Positions 1 through 8,509 are shown, counted from the first letter of the stretch. The stretch: DNA of 64,000 bases from CADEED01 sp043747875 (GCA_043747875.1 JAYTOI010000049.1:25393-89392); one strand, 5' to 3'. Translations and numbers: made by a program. The notes: generated by a model not told the origin, from the sequence alone.

Positions 1-614
1 TCACCATCACCGTGGCCGATGCCTCGCTGTCCGCGTCGCTGCCGTCGTTCACCATCCAGGTGACGGCGCCGGCGAATCGCGCTCCGACCATCTCGGGCAC
101 ACCGGCGCCGTCGGTGAACGTCGGGTCTAACTACATCTTCCAGCCGAGCGCGTCCGACCCGGACGGCAACCCGCTGACGTTCAGCGTGACCAACCTGCCG
201 GCCTGGGCCACGTTCAACACGGCGACCGGCGTGCTGTCCGGCACGCCCGCGGCCGCCCACGCCGGCACGTATTCGAACATCACGATCTCCGTGTCGGACG
301 GCGCCGCGCTCGCCGCGCTGCCGGCGTTCGCGATCACCGTTTCGCAGGTCGCGACCGGATCGGCGACGGTGCGCTGGACCGCGCCGACCACGAACACCGA
401 CGGATCGTCGCTCGCCAATCTCACCGGCTTTCGCATCACGTACGGCCGCAGCGCGACCACGCTGAGTCAGTCGGTCACGGTCAACAGCGCGAGCGCCACG
501 TCGTTCACCGTCACGGATCTCGCGACCGGCGCGTGGTATTTCGCGGTGTCGGCCCTCAACGCGGACGGCGCGCCGAGCGCGCCGTCCAACGTTGCGACCA
601 AGACTATCCAGTAG
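1..614 (+). CDS. Ig-like/fibronectin type III surface protein, C-terminal part
   Basis: The frame is open from the left edge, so this is the end of a longer protein. About 200 residues are visible. The first half reads as two putative Ig-like (He_PIG/cadherin-like) modules: one ends at the edge, and the next has the pattern NRAPTISGTPAP...DPDGNPLTFSVTNLPAWATFN...GVLSGTP, typical of this family. The last 85 residues (from SATVRWTAPTTNTDGSSL) form a fibronectin type III-like module ending in ALNADGAPSAPSNVA. Such modules occur in secreted or surface-anchored proteins of polysaccharide or adhesion loci. No membrane anchor or sorting signal follows. The next gene is also secreted and starts about 70 bases downstream, so joint export or function is likely. 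Confidence 0.8.
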   Translation, partial: TITVADASLSASLPSFTIQVTAPANRAPTISGTPAPSVNVGSNYIFQPSASDPDGNPLTFSVTNLPAWATFNTATGVLSGTPAAAHAGTYSNITISVSDGAALAALPAFAITVSQVATGSATVRWTAPTTNTDGSSLANLTGFRITYGRSATTLSQSVTVNSASATSFTVTDLATGAWYFAVSALNADGAPSAPSNVATKTIQ

Positions 615-687
615 CGCACTCATGACAGCTCACGTGACAGACCAGGCTTCTTCGACGTCTCGCAATCAACCGCGCAAGGTATCGCTC

Positions 688-2112
688 ATGCACGTTTTCG
701 CCCGCGTTTTCGGCTGCGCCGCACTCGCAATCGCCGCACTGGCTGCGCCTGTGTACGGCGCCACGTACTACGTGAACGCGTCGGCCGCCGACGACTCGGG
801 CAGCGGGTCGCAGTCCGCGCCGAAGAAGTACATCTCGAGCGGCATCGCGCTCATGTCGAGCTCGGGGGGCGACGTGCTCACGATCATGCCGGGCACGTAC
901 TCGAATACGAAGGATTCCGTGAACTCGCCGAAGGCGGGCACCGCGAGCGCCTGGAACGTCATCAAGGCGGCCACCGACGGCACCGTGCTGATCACCACGG
1001 GACTGCACCTCGGCAACGGTAATCGCTACGTGCAGTTCGAGGGCCTGAAATTCGTCGACTCGAATCAGAAGCAGATCCTGGGCGGCTATACCAAGTTCCT
1101 GCGCACGGCATTCCGCGGCGGTCCGGCCAGCGGCAATTCCGTGACCGTGCAGATCGGCAGCAACGACTTCACCCCGGGCGCCGACCACATCCTGCTAGAA
1201 GACAGCTGGGTGTACGGCCTCGGTGGCCGCTACAAGATCCTGGTGTACAACGCCACCAACGTCGTGCTTCGCCGCGTGGTGACGCGTTTCGACGGCGGCT
1301 ACAACAACACCGATGGGGCTCCCGAGGCCGACATCACCGTATACGACTCGCGTGACATCGCGGTGCTCAACGCCATCGCCATCGACGGCATCACCGGTCG
1401 CGGCGCGTACGTCGCGGCGTTCTACAACGCGCTCAACGGCACCACCGGCACGCCGAACGCCAACCGCGAGTGGCGCGGCAGCATGACGATCAAGCCCACG
1501 GGCTACTTCATGGGCACGGAAGGCCAGTCGAGCATCACGAATCTCAAGGTGATCGACTGCGCGTCCTACGGCGGCTCGTATGGCGTGTCGCAGCTCAAGG
1601 GCACTAACAATGTTTATCAGCGCCTCACGCTCGTAAATTCCGGCGGTGACGGTTTCGGCATCTTCGGCGGCAGCGCCACCGTGCAGGACACGGTCGTCGC
1701 GGTTCCGCGCGGCGAAGCGTTCAACGGCGTGAGCGCGAGCAACAGCCTCGCGGTGAGCACCATCAACACGCTGATCGGCGACGGCATCCGGTATCTGCCG
1801 CGCGTCGAGTCGGGCTCGTTGCTGTCGCTCGGCGGCATCCAGGGCGGCCAGCGCGGCGCGAACATCATGAAGCGCCTCGGCACGAGCGGCACGCTCTACG
1901 GCGAGTCGGGCTATAACACCGAGACGTCCGAAGACCTGTGGCCTTGGCCGTACGAGGCGCGCATCAAGGCGGACTTCGCCGAAGAGAGCACGCGCGGCTT
2001 CGCCGGCGGCACCGCCACCATGACGGATTACATCTTCGCTCTGCTCGGCAATGCGAGCCCGATCGGTCAAGTTCCGGTGCCGAACGCCCCGACCAACGTG
2101 GTGGCCGACTAG
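688..2112 (+). CDS. secreted right-handed beta-helix (DUF1565-like) protein
   Basis: The ATG at 688 is chosen because it opens directly into a signal peptide (MHVFARVFGCAALAIAALAA, cleavage near VYGA-TYYVNA); the frame is open further upstream to 592 but that part does not look coding. The mature protein of about 450 residues begins YYVNASAADDSGSGSQ..PKKYISSGIALM, the usual opening of parallel beta-helix proteins related to DUF1565 and pectate-lyase-like folds, with many Asn/Gly/Val-rich rungs. The role may be polysaccharide binding or lyase/epimerase activity at the cell surface. It lies between a surface protein and glycosyltransfer genes, in keeping with a cell-envelope polysaccharide context. 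No catalytic residues can be assigned by eye. Confidence 0.72.
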   Translation: MHVFARVFGCAALAIAALAAPVYGATYYVNASAADDSGSGSQSAPKKYISSGIALMSSSGGDVLTIMPGTYSNTKDSVNSPKAGTASAWNVIKAATDGTVLITTGLHLGNGNRYVQFEGLKFVDSNQKQILGGYTKFLRTAFRGGPASGNSVTVQIGSNDFTPGADHILLEDSWVYGLGGRYKILVYNATNVVLRRVVTRFDGGYNNTDGAPEADITVYDSRDIAVLNAIAIDGITGRGAYVAAFYNALNGTTGTPNANREWRGSMTIKPTGYFMGTEGQSSITNLKVIDCASYGGSYGVSQLKGTNNVYQRLTLVNSGGDGFGIFGGSATVQDTVVAVPRGEAFNGVSASNSLAVSTINTLIGDGIRYLPRVESGSLLSLGGIQGGQRGANIMKRLGTSGTLYGESGYNTETSEDLWPWPYEARIKADFAEESTRGFAGGTATMTDYIFALLGNASPIGQVPVPNAPTNVVAD

Positions 2113-2283
2113 TCGTGGCCGCCCGGCCAGGCGTGGCCAGGGCGGTCCCTTCCACGACCGCGCCGAATTTGAGAGACAGTTCGCACTAAGCCCATCCGCC
2201 GCGCCATCCACCCACTAGGGGTGGCCCAATCTGTCTAAAGTCCCGCGTCCAAACGATAACGAGATTGGCAAGGGAAAAATCGC

Positions 2284-3756
2284 ATGCCGTTTGATTCCCG
2301 TGGCGCGGTGACAGCTTTGCAGGCTTTCATCGCCGCGGTGCTGCTGCTCGTGGGTTTTCAGATCCTGGTGCTCGTGCCCGCGGCCGTGCTTTCCAAGGTC
2401 GGCGTGGTGTCGGGCGCGCTCGCCTATGTCGCGAGCGGAGTGCTCGCGATCGTGGCGCTGGTGTGCGCCGTGTTGGCGATCCGTCGCGCGCCGCGCTGGC
2501 TCGCCGAATTCGCCGACGATTCATCGGTGCGTCTCGGCGCCGTGCTGCTCGCAATCGGCATCGGCGTCTCGTTGCGCGTGTTGCTCATCGCCATTTCGAA
2601 CGTCGCGCCGCAATCCGATGCGAAGGTCTACACCGAAATGGCCGCGATGCTCGCGGACGGCAAGCCCTTCTACTACGTGGGACGCTGGGCCTACTGGCCG
2701 ATTGGCTATCCACTGCTGCTGAGCGGCTGGTTCCGCATCGGTGGCGACTCGCTGTTCGGCATCCATCTACTCAACGTGTTGCTCTATGTCGCGATGAGCC
2801 TCGGCGTCTGGCGGCTGTGCAAGGCCATCGGAAAGCCCGCGGTGGGCCGGCTGGCCGTGTGGCTGCTCGCGCTCTGGCCCGACCTCATCGCGCTCAGCGC
2901 GTGGCCGTCGAAGGAGCTGGTGGCGATGACGCTGCTGCCCTGGTGCGTGGCGCTCGCGATCGTGCCGCAGGCATCGATGGGCCGCGCGCTCTGGTATCGC
3001 CTCGGCGCCGGAATCGCGGGCGGGATGCTGGTGCTCGTGCAGCCGAGTTTCATCCTGCTGGTGCCGGTCATCCCCGTCATCGCCTGGTTGGCGAACACCC
3101 AGACGCCGCGCCAGGCGGTGGTCTCGTGGCTGGTCTTGATAGTCGCCGCGAGCGCCACGATCGCGCCGTGGACCGTGCGCAACTATCGCGTGCTCGGCGC
3201 CTTCGTCCCCGTCGCCACCAACGGTGGCGAGGTGATGTACCGCGCTAACAACCCGCTGGCGACCGGCGAATACATCAAGGTGGGCGAAGTCGATCTGTGG
3301 AAGCTGCCCGAGCTCGAGGCCAACCGCGAAGGGGCGCGTCTCGCCAAGGAATGGATCGTCGCGCATCCCGGCGAATTCCTCGCGCTCGCGCTCAAGAAGC
3401 AGGCCTTCCTGCTCGAGGACGACGCCATCGGCGTCTACGAGACGTTCAATCGCGGGCACGTCGGCGAGCCGGTGCCGGGCGTCGTCTACTTCATGCTCAA
3501 GGCGGCCTGCAACGCATATTGGTGGCTGCTGTGGGTTGCGCTCGGTGCTTCACTCATCATCGCGATGCGTGGAGCTGCTCCTGGCAGCCTCGCGGCGATC
3601 GCACTGTCTCTGCCATTCCTGTACCTGTATGGCGTGCATTCCATCGCCGAAAGCGGGCCGCGCTACCACCAGCCCGCCGATCCATTCGTCGCGGTGTGCG
3701 TGGCGGCCTTCCTGGGTGTCGCACTCGCGCGCCGGCGCACCGACCCGCATGCCTGA
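2284..3756 (+). CDS. GT-C membrane glycosyltransferase (GT39/ArnT-like)
   Basis: A 490-residue polytopic membrane protein with roughly ten to twelve hydrophobic segments. After the second segment comes the luminal loop SNVAPQSDAKVYTEMAAMLADGKPFYY, with an Asp in the position of the catalytic acid of GT-C (PMT/ArnT type) enzymes. A soluble C-terminal section contains NYRVLGAFVPVATNGGEVMYRANNP, common in GT39 family proteins. Such enzymes transfer a sugar from a polyprenyl-phosphate donor on the periplasmic face. The next two genes, a GtrA flippase and a GT2 polyprenyl-phosphate glycosyltransferase, would make and flip that donor, which supports the call. The stop overlaps the start of gtrA. 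Confidence 0.8.
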   Translation: MPFDSRGAVTALQAFIAAVLLLVGFQILVLVPAAVLSKVGVVSGALAYVASGVLAIVALVCAVLAIRRAPRWLAEFADDSSVRLGAVLLAIGIGVSLRVLLIAISNVAPQSDAKVYTEMAAMLADGKPFYYVGRWAYWPIGYPLLLSGWFRIGGDSLFGIHLLNVLLYVAMSLGVWRLCKAIGKPAVGRLAVWLLALWPDLIALSAWPSKELVAMTLLPWCVALAIVPQASMGRALWYRLGAGIAGGMLVLVQPSFILLVPVIPVIAWLANTQTPRQAVVSWLVLIVAASATIAPWTVRNYRVLGAFVPVATNGGEVMYRANNPLATGEYIKVGEVDLWKLPELEANREGARLAKEWIVAHPGEFLALALKKQAFLLEDDAIGVYETFNRGHVGEPVPGVVYFMLKAACNAYWWLLWVALGASLIIAMRGAAPGSLAAIALSLPFLYLYGVHSIAESGPRYHQPADPFVAVCVAAFLGVALARRRTDPHA

Positions 3757-4171
3757 AGCAATGCCCATGCGCCCAGCTCTTGCCACGCAGTTCGGCATCT
3801 TCGTCATAGTCGGTGGCGTGAGCACCGCCTGCCATTTCGCGACCCTGTGGCTGCTGCACGAGCGCTTCGGCACGGGGCTCATCGTTGCCACGACCAGCGG
3901 CTATCTCGTCGGCGCCGTCGTCAACTACGTGCTCAACCGGCGCTTCACGTTCGCGCAGTCCAGGGCCGGCCTCGAGGCCGTGCCGCGCTTCGCGACGGTG
4001 GTGCTGCTCGGCATGGCACTCAATGCGGGCATCATGGCCCTGCTGGCGCGCGTCGCACCGGACGTCGACTATCTACTGCGCCAGTGCCTCGCCACCGGCA
4101 CCGTGCTCGTGTTCAATTTCGTGCTCAACCGCGCCTGGACTTTTCGTCATCCGGGCCCCGAGGAGACCTGA
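3749..4171 (+). CDS. GtrA-family membrane protein (polyprenyl-sugar flippase)
   Basis: About 140 residues with four hydrophobic segments and the GtrA hallmarks FGIFVIVGGVSTACHFATLWLL, an NYVLNRRFTF turn and the C-terminal repeat NFVLNRAWTF. Family members are proposed to flip polyprenyl-phosphate-linked sugars. The start is one of three close ATGs (3749, 3761, 3767); 3749 overlaps the upstream stop codon by eight bases and gives translational coupling. It ends three bases before the GTG of the GT2 gene, so the three genes form one operon that installs a sugar on an envelope acceptor. Confidence 0.85.
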   Translation: MPEAMPMRPALATQFGIFVIVGGVSTACHFATLWLLHERFGTGLIVATTSGYLVGAVVNYVLNRRFTFAQSRAGLEAVPRFATVVLLGMALNAGIMALLARVAPDVDYLLRQCLATGTVLVFNFVLNRAWTFRHPGPEET

Positions 4172-4174
4172 GGC

Positions 4175-5242
4175 GTGACCCAGACAGCCCCCGCATCGCC
4201 CGCCGTACCGGTCCTTTCCGTCGTCGTGCCGGCGTACAACGAGCAGGAAGTCCTGCCGGAATTCCACCGGCGCACGGTGGCCGCGCTCGACGCCCTCGAT
4301 GTCACGTACGAAATCATTTATGTGAACGACGGCAGTCGCGACTCCACCATGGAGGTGCTGCGAGGGCTGCATGCCGCCGATCCGCGCGCCGTCGTCGTGA
4401 GCCTCAGTCGCAACTTCGGCAAGGAAGCCGCAATGACCGCGGGTTTCGAGCATGCGCGCGGCCAGGCCGTGGTGATCATCGACTCGGACCTGCAGGACCC
4501 GCCCGAGCTCATCGGCAAGCTCATGGAAGGCTGGCGCGAAGGCTACGACATGGTCTACGCGCGCCGCAGGCGCCGCGATGGCGAGTCGTTCATCAAGAAG
4601 CTCACCGCCAAATCTTTCTACCGTGTGATCCGCAGCGTGAGCCGCGTGCAGATCCCGACCGACACCGGCGATTTCCGGCTGCTCAGTCGGCGCGCCGTCG
4701 ACGCGCTGCTCAAGCTGCGCGAAGAACATCGCTTCATGAAGGGCCTGTTTTCGTGGATCGGCTTCAAGCAGAAGGCGGTCGAATACGATCGCGATGCGCG
4801 CTTCGCCGGTGTCACGAAGTGGAACTACTGGAAGCTGTGGAACTACGCCATCGAGGGCATCACCTCGTTCACCATCGCGCCCCTCAAGGTGGCGACCTAT
4901 CTAGGGTTCTTCGTCGCGCTGTTCTCGTTCTTGTACGCGGCGTTCGTCATCTACAAGACCATCGCCTACGGCGAGTCGGTGGCCGGCTATCCGTCCCTCA
5001 TGGTGGTGATCCTGTTCCTCGGCGGCGTGCAGCTGCTGTTCATCGGCGTGCTCGGTGAATATGTGGGTCGCACCTTCAACGAAGTGAAGGGACGGCCGCT
5101 GTATTTTGTCGGCGAGTTGCTGCGCGAGGACGAGCCGGCTGGAAATGGGGACACTCCCCGTTTCCTGGCAAAAGGGGACAGCCCTGTTTTCGTGGACAGT
5201 GCCGCTAGGGCACCGCGGCCAGCGCCTCTTGCAGAGGGTTGA
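4175..5242 (+). CDS. GT2 polyprenyl-phosphate glycosyltransferase (GtrB/ArnC-like)
   Basis: It starts at GTG, three bases after gtrA. Residues 10-230 form a GT2 fold: SVVVPAYNEQEVLPEF, VNDGSRDST, the DSDLQDPPE metal-binding loop, and TGDFRLLSRRA. Two hydrophobic segments follow (ATYLGFFVALFSFLYAAFVIY and SLMVVILFLGGVQLLFIGVLGEY), then YVGRTFNEVKGRPLYFV, the standard C-terminus of DPM1/GtrB/ArnC-type enzymes that charge undecaprenyl phosphate with a sugar. The family normally ends soon after GRPLYFV. Here another 40 or so residues follow, encoded largely by REP-like hairpins (5141-5195), so the natural end was probably lost by insertion. The end overlaps the convergent DUF2785 gene by 38 bases. 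Confidence 0.87.
   Translation: MTQTAPASPAVPVLSVVVPAYNEQEVLPEFHRRTVAALDALDVTYEIIYVNDGSRDSTMEVLRGLHAADPRAVVVSLSRNFGKEAAMTAGFEHARGQAVVIIDSDLQDPPELIGKLMEGWREGYDMVYARRRRRDGESFIKKLTAKSFYRVIRSVSRVQIPTDTGDFRLLSRRAVDALLKLREEHRFMKGLFSWIGFKQKAVEYDRDARFAGVTKWNYWKLWNYAIEGITSFTIAPLKVATYLGFFVALFSFLYAAFVIYKTIAYGESVAGYPSLMVVILFLGGVQLLFIGVLGEYVGRTFNEVKGRPLYFVGELLREDEPAGNGDTPRFLAKGDSPVFVDSAARAPRPAPLAEG
5141..5195. repeat. pair of REP-like GGGGACA hairpins
   Basis: The first unit (5141-5165) pairs GGAAATGGGG with CCCCGTTTCC around ACACT, ten pairs including one T/G wobble. The second (about 5168-5191) pairs AAAAGGG with CCCTGTTTT. This GGGGACA-type inverted repeat with AAA/TTT flanks is a recurrent extragenic palindrome in proteobacteria, often mobilised by RAYT transposases. 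Here it sits inside the coding tail of the GT2 gene and next to the convergent gene end, so it may also act as a bidirectional terminator. Confidence 0.7.
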
Positions 5243-6125
5243 GCATGCGTTCGCGTGCGACGGGCGAGCCATCCTCCTGCAGCAGCACGTAGAGCGCTGC
5301 CAGGAAGTTCGCCGTGTTGTGTCGCTTGGCGAGCCCGCTCGGACTCTTGAATGCTTCGCTCCACGAGGGCAACGGTGCGGGTTGAACGACGGCCTGCAGC
5401 CACGCGCCCCATTCCTGCTCGGTGTGGAGTCCACGCTGCGCGACGTAGAAGGTCGGGCGGGCGAGGCGCGATGATTCACCATAGATGAAGAAGTGGTGCG
5501 CCGCCGGCGCGACCTGCGTTGCGATGGCGGACAGCACTTTGTCCAGGTCGGGCTTCGTGGCGCGCGAGTTCAGGCTGACCTGCAGCAGCAGATCGGCACC
5601 GTGCGCGACGCCGTGGCGCCAGCCTTCCGAAGCGTCGAAGCCCCGATAATCGCGCACCGAGCCTAGATAGGCCGTCGCCGTCTGCAGAAGGCTCGACCAA
5701 TGTTGGTCGGTCAGAAAGCGCTCGATCCGATCCATGCGCGCGACCTCCGCCAGCGTCAATGCCGCGAAAGGTCTGATGAATCCGCGCGGATCGTCGAAGC
5801 CCGCCGCCAGCTGCGGTTGCAGGCGCTGCAGGATCTTTACGGCCAGCTCGGGCGAGACCTGCCGCGAGCGCATCAAGGTGGATAGGGACTCGAAGGCAAT
5901 CTCATCGCGCAGCAACGGATCGGCATTGCCCAGGCAGGCAACCAGCCCCAACGCCAACGGCTCACGCTGCGCGGGCGCCAGCGTTGCAAATTGCGCAGCT
6001 TTGAGCTCCAGCAGTCGTTGTCTCGGGAAGCCTTCGGGAGGGCAGGCTTGCGGCCAGGACAGCGTTGCGCATCCGAGCAGCCCCAAGCCCATCCACTGTC
6101 TCAAGTTCGGCGGGTTGCGTAACAT
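5205..6125 (-). CDS. DUF2785 domain protein, probably exported
   Basis: 306 residues. The N-terminus MLRNPPNLRQWMGLGLLGCATLSWPQA has a short hydrophobic stretch with a Cys, compatible with a signal peptide or lipoprotein. The body matches the DUF2785 pattern: helical repeats with LRDEIAFESLSTLMRSRQVS, FIRPFAALTLAEVARMDR, YRGFDASEGWRHGVAHGADLLLQ and a C-terminal RHNTANFLAALYVLLQEDGS. Function of the family is unknown. It is convergent with the glycosyltransfer operon and overlaps its last gene by 38 bases, which may be a result of the REP insertion there. Confidence 0.8.
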   Translation of the reverse strand: MLRNPPNLRQWMGLGLLGCATLSWPQACPPEGFPRQRLLELKAAQFATLAPAQREPLALGLVACLGNADPLLRDEIAFESLSTLMRSRQVSPELAVKILQRLQPQLAAGFDDPRGFIRPFAALTLAEVARMDRIERFLTDQHWSSLLQTATAYLGSVRDYRGFDASEGWRHGVAHGADLLLQVSLNSRATKPDLDKVLSAIATQVAPAAHHFFIYGESSRLARPTFYVAQRGLHTEQEWGAWLQAVVQPAPLPSWSEAFKSPSGLAKRHNTANFLAALYVLLQEDGSPVARERMLNPLQEALAAVP

Positions 6126-6266
6126 GAAGGCTCACCTCGTGACGCGCAGTCTGTGCGACAACGATAGCCTGCTTCGAGCGATGCGTCATGAGGGCTTCTG
6201 GTGCCGCGTGCTCCGAGGAACAAGAGTGCCGGCCAGCGAGCTGGGCGCAACATGCGGCTTGCGTGA

Positions 6267-6758
6267 GTGGCGGCGCTCGGCCTGCCTGAACGTACCGCCT
6301 TTCCAGAGGTTCATGGAAAGGCGTGGATACGTGTAATAAATCAAACGCAGTGGGGAGACTTCGCCGAACCTCTCACGCTTATCCGCGCCCCGGTGGGCTC
6401 CATTTTCGCGGTCATGCCCGAGAATCCGCTGAACGGAGCAGGCTATCGTGAAGTCTTGATGCGCTACTGCGAAGAAACCAGGGTCACGGTGGTGGAACCC
6501 GACTGCGCGGATGGTTCAATCATGCGCTCTGAGCCTGATAGCTCGGGCGTATTTCGATACTCAACGCCGGAAGCGCAATCGATGACCACAGCCGAGTTCG
6601 CCCTTTACTGCAGGCGGAGGTGCCGACCAAATCGTTGCGAAAGCGCGCACCGAAGTGCGACAGATAGATCTCACTCCCGAGCAGAAGATGCAGTGCATGC
6701 TCGAACGTCCCTGGTAGTAGCTGCCGCTCAAAATCCAGCGCCATTAGCCGCGGACTGA
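6267..6758 (+). CDS. hypothetical, possibly broken protein
   Basis: A GTG-started frame of 163 codons. Residues 20-115 have a coding-like composition (INQTQWGDFAEPLTLIRAP, MPENPLNGAGYREVLMRYCEET, STPEAQSMTTAEFALY), but the last 50 residues overlap a transposase remnant on the other strand and look non-coding (Arg/Ser/Ala rich). I do not recognise the family. It may be the 5' part of a gene truncated by the transposase fragment. Low confidence that it is expressed. Confidence 0.3.
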   Translation: MAALGLPERTAFPEVHGKAWIRVINQTQWGDFAEPLTLIRAPVGSIFAVMPENPLNGAGYREVLMRYCEETRVTVVEPDCADGSIMRSEPDSSGVFRYSTPEAQSMTTAEFALYCRRRCRPNRCESAHRSATDRSHSRAEDAVHARTSLVVAAAQNPAPLAAD

Positions 6759-6783
6759 AATCAATGTGCTTGGATGGGGCCAT
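6613..6783 (-). pseudogene. IS1182-family transposase, N-terminal remnant
   Basis: The first 57 codons read DFSPRLMALDFERQLLPGTF, EHALHLLLGSEIYLSHFGAR and FRNDLVGTSA, the N-terminus of one branch of IS1182-type transposases (family pattern: DFERQLLPGTFEHALxxLV...DLSxFDARFRND.TGAPAY). Similarity stops at position 6613, where unrelated sequence begins. No inverted repeats are visible. It lies at the left border of the integron cassette array. Confidence 0.7.
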
Positions 6784-6885
6784 CGAATACGCACTCCCTC
6801 ATCGCCTCTCCACCCACGTTCAGACCCAGCCTTGCTCCCACCGTTCGCAATCGGCATCATCATCGGCTCGCCTTTCTACAGATTC

Positions 6886-6892
6886 GTTAGGC
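6886..6892 (+). repeat. integron core site at left end of cassette array
   Basis: The core GTTAGGC matches GTTRRRY, the 3' simple site of an attC or the crossover point of attI. It lies 13 bases before the first cassette gene, the same spacing as at the other cassette joints here. No convincing partner half-site is seen upstream, so it may be a truncated attC left when the left side was replaced by the transposase fragment. Confidence 0.5.
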
Positions 6893-6905
6893 CGCACAAA
6901 CCACC

Positions 6906-7565
6906 ATGATCGGCACTCAATCATCAGACTCCGTCGCTGACGCCAACGAGATTGAGCTCGTCAGGCATCTCATTCAGGATTGGCACTGGGGCGAGCCTGT
7001 CATCAGAATGTTCGGCGCACCCAAGGATGCAAAGTACGTTCCTGAAATTCAGCTTTCCGAGTTGGGCAGAGAAGGAGACATTGACCTCCTCTGCGCATCG
7101 AAATCCGAGCCTCAGAGTGCAGTAGCAGTTCAGTTCAAGATCGCAAAGATTCGTGAAACGACATACCAAAGCTTGAGGCCCAACAAGCTCGATGAACTTC
7201 CGAAACTGATCCAACAAACAAACATGCTTGTCGAGCTGGGATTTTCTCGTGTCTTTGCCTGTCTTGTAGTCTTGATTGATAGTCGGGTGACACCCGGAGA
7301 ACAAATCGTTGTCGGTGGTTTAACTGAGGAGCTACGCTCAGCTCTTGACGCAAGAATCTCGCTTAGAGACCTGCACGAACGCGCCGGCTTCTTGCAAACC
7401 CATTTGGTTCAGGCACCAGATTCCGCGCCGCTAACGACAGGTGAGATTTCCAGCCACATGGTGCGCGTGGCAACTGCGGGCCGGCAAACGGACTCGCTAA
7501 CAAATTGGGTGGAGCGGCGTGCGAGTGCGGCCGGACCCCTCGCTCAACCGGATCCGCTGCGGTAA
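6906..7565 (+). CDS. cassette protein with PD-(D/E)XK-like motif
   Basis: About 197 residues are cassette-encoded; the frame has no stop before the attC and reads through it for some 20 residues (TNWVERRASAAG...). The centre shows VPEIQLSELGREGDIDLLCA followed by AVAVQFKIAKIRETTYQ: E...GDIDLL...(A/V)VQFKIAK fits the (E)-D-(Q/E)xK core of restriction-endonuclease-like nucleases. This is a motif inference only. It has no signal peptide. It is the first recognisable cassette of the array, 13 bases after a GTTAGGC core. Confidence 0.6.
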   Translation: MIGTQSSDSVADANEIELVRHLIQDWHWGEPVIRMFGAPKDAKYVPEIQLSELGREGDIDLLCASKSEPQSAVAVQFKIAKIRETTYQSLRPNKLDELPKLIQQTNMLVELGFSRVFACLVVLIDSRVTPGEQIVVGGLTEELRSALDARISLRDLHERAGFLQTHLVQAPDSAPLTTGEISSHMVRVATAGRQTDSLTNWVERRASAAGPLAQPDPLR

Positions 7566-7658
7566 GGCCGCTTGGCCGGGGAAGGACATCACCAACGATG
7601 GCCTGGAGCGGCCAAGCGACGCCTGCCGTAGCGCGTCAGCTCGGGCGAGGGGTTAGGC
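7495..7658 (+). repeat. attC site 1 (long)
   Basis: It begins CGCTAAC then AAATTGGGTGGAGCGG and ends CGAGGGGTTAGGC. The outer halves follow the pattern of the other attC sites here, while the inner part (about 110 bases) is longer and contains its own complementary stretches (CGCTTGGCCG / CGGCCAAGCG). Long variable terminal structures of this kind are known in chromosomal integrons. It ends the first cassette and is followed by the reverse-oriented Sel1-like gene. Confidence 0.72.
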
Positions 7659-7682
7659 ATCACCCACACACCTTCGCTGAAT

Positions 7683-8327
7683 TCACATCTGCACCTTGGC
7701 TCGCAAGCGTTGAGCGGCAGGCAAGTCCGGCACTACTCTCAAGGCGGCCTCGATTGCTTCCAAGCTGCCCTCGCGATTCTCATCCGCGATGTACTTGTCA
7801 GCTGCCTTGACGTACCAGTCGGCGGCAAGAAACTTTGACCGGGTGACTCCCCATCCATTCTCAAACATCTGCCCAATGTTGAAAGATGATCTTGCGATGC
7901 CGCCGTCGCTTCCAATTCGGAAGGCCTCAAGGGTCTCGCCCCAGCACTTCTTGGCAGCGTCCGCAACTACAGCGTTTGAATCAAGCGCACTGCAAATCCG
8001 CGAGTTGTATCTGGCCCAAAGATGTGCAGCTTGTGGCTCGTTCTCCCGCCGGCGTTCTCCTAGCGCCTCTGCGTAGCCCGTTGCCTTCAATGTGTCCTTG
8101 TCAGTAATGTCCGGGACAGCCGAGCCGCGGTTCTTGAGTGCCATCATCTGTCTTAATCGGTCCAGTTCATTAGATATCTCAATCGAGCCGGTCTTCAGGG
8201 CTTCTGCCTTGTACTCAGCGATTTCCCGCACTGCTTGCTCCGCTACCTGAGTTGAGGTTTGCCGCTGTGCAGGGACAGCGGTAGATGCGAGCAGAAAGAT
8301 TAGGGGAGCAACAGCTTTGAATTTCAT
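7683..8327 (-). CDS. exported Sel1-like repeat protein in reversed cassette
   Basis: The ATG at 8327 opens a clear signal peptide (MKFKAVAPLIFLLASTAVPA); the frame extends 25 codons further upstream without such a signal. The mature protein of about 195 residues has a helical N-terminal part (QVAEQAVREIAEYKAEALKT) and near residues 145-190 a Sel1/TPR-like unit: GIARSSFNIGQMFENGWGV, KFLAADWYVKAADKY. Sel1 units mediate protein contacts. It is encoded against the direction of all other cassettes, as is occasionally seen in large arrays, and therefore needs its own promoter. Confidence 0.7.
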   Translation of the reverse strand: MKFKAVAPLIFLLASTAVPAQRQTSTQVAEQAVREIAEYKAEALKTGSIEISNELDRLRQMMALKNRGSAVPDITDKDTLKATGYAEALGERRRENEPQAAHLWARYNSRICSALDSNAVVADAAKKCWGETLEAFRIGSDGGIARSSFNIGQMFENGWGVTRSKFLAADWYVKAADKYIADENREGSLEAIEAALRVVPDLPAAQRLRAKVQM

Positions 8328-8461
8328 GACTTGGCGGGCGGAGAATGTACAGGGTCTATGATTTCGGGGCGAAGCCGCATCTGTTCGTTCTGCGTGACGC
8401 AATCGACACCGGCTTCGCGTTGCGTCCGGTTACGTATGAAGCAAGACTCAAACCTGCGTCC

Positions 8462-8509
8462 CCTAAGCTGAGGCGCCGGCGCGCGCGCCGCTCAGCTCAA
8501 CCGTTATAC
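8462..8509 (+). repeat. partial attC site
   Basis: AAGCTGAGGCGCC at 8464 onward pairs with GGCGC...CTCAGCT, and the right side GCTCAGCTCAACCGTTATAC is identical in style to the other attC ends here, with core GTTATAC at 8503-8509. The expected left half (AACAAATTGCTCGAGCGG type) is not present. It separates the reversed cassette from the hicAB cassette. Confidence 0.6.
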
